From assembly GCA_900208305.1 (NCBI GenBank), contig OAPG01000016.1, positions 62,001 to 126,000 of the forward strand: a stretch of DNA of 64,000 nt, read 5' to 3'. The DNA comes from Melanopsichium pennsylvanicum (lineage: Eukaryota; Basidiomycota; Ustilaginomycetes; Ustilaginales). How positions within the stretch are numbered: the stretch's first letter is position 1; every line of letters begins with the position of its first letter. Below are positions 63,960 through 64,000 of this stretch, piece after piece. The notes under the pieces are model-generated. The model was not told the origin of the DNA. It was given only the letters and a program-made list of their open reading frames with translations, and did no database searches. The position numbers and the translations under genes are program-made.

Positions 63960-64000
63960 ATGGCAGGACCGTTGGAAGGCATCATCGTCCTCACCCAAGA
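63960..64000 (+). CDS. Start of a gene running off the right edge, possibly a family III CoA-transferase
   Basis: ATG at 63960 in a good context (ACCATGG) opens 13 codons (MAGPLEGIIVLTQ) to the window end. The PLEGI-VL pattern recalls the start of family III CoA-transferases and alpha-methylacyl-CoA racemases (PLEGIRVLDL). Thirteen codons are too few for a firm call. Confidence 0.3.
   Translation, partial: MAGPLEGIIVLTQ

Overview
The window looks like about 64 kb of a nuclear chromosome from a basidiomycete fungus, most likely a smut (Ustilaginomycotina, Ustilago/Sporisorium-like). This placement is an inference. It rests on mostly intron-less long genes, short GT-AG introns in a minority of genes, fungal cell-wall genes (chitin synthase, Kre6/Skn1, Rot1), a Dal5-type permease relic and Ser/Pro-rich proteins rich in low-complexity sequence. 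No bacterial or viral genes, CRISPR arrays or intact transposons were seen.

Layout. Position 1-294 is the 3' end of an unknown gene. 1-9 kb: an aldo/keto reductase (+) convergent with a division-1 chitin synthase (-), a 2 kb intergenic gap, then a TBC-domain protein (-). 9.4-11.8 kb: a coiled-coil protein of unknown function (-). 13.0-18.4 kb: an eroded accessory stretch with a multiply broken major facilitator permease (13050-14535, -), a gene desert, and what looks like a broken small secreted-protein gene (17883-18375, -). 19.0-20.4 kb: a secreted, probably GPI-anchored alpha/beta-hydrolase-like protein without the nucleophile serine. 22.7-29.7 kb: housekeeping genes isu1, mitochondrial uL11, enp2 and the proteasome alpha2 subunit. 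29.8-36.6 kb: a Gyp8/TBC1D20-like RabGAP, Rheb, an RNase P/MRP zinc-ribbon subunit and an intron-containing tRNA-Gly(GCC). 38.9-50.6 kb: a low-complexity protein, a secreted GH32 enzyme, a divergent kre6-rot1 pair and a small membrane protein. 53.1-64 kb: a mannitol-dehydrogenase-like SDR, arp4, erb1, gpc1, rpb12 and the first codons of a gene leaving the window.

Spliced structures were rebuilt by hand from GT-AG sites and reading phase for uL11m (3 exons), enp2 (2), pre8 (2), rot1 (5), the SDR (2) and gpc1 (7). Several open frames begin at TTG or GTG; in those cases the first in-frame ATG was taken as the start.

Functional themes are ribosome production (Enp2, Erb1, uL11m, RNase P/MRP subunit, Rpb12), wall building (chitin synthase, Kre6, Rot1), membrane traffic and signalling (two TBC proteins, Rheb) and lipid salvage (Gpc1). 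The points most worth a second look are the permease and secreted-protein relics, the GHGGG elbow in the secreted hydrolase-like protein, the altered NKxD motif in Rheb, and the head-to-head kre6-rot1 pair.
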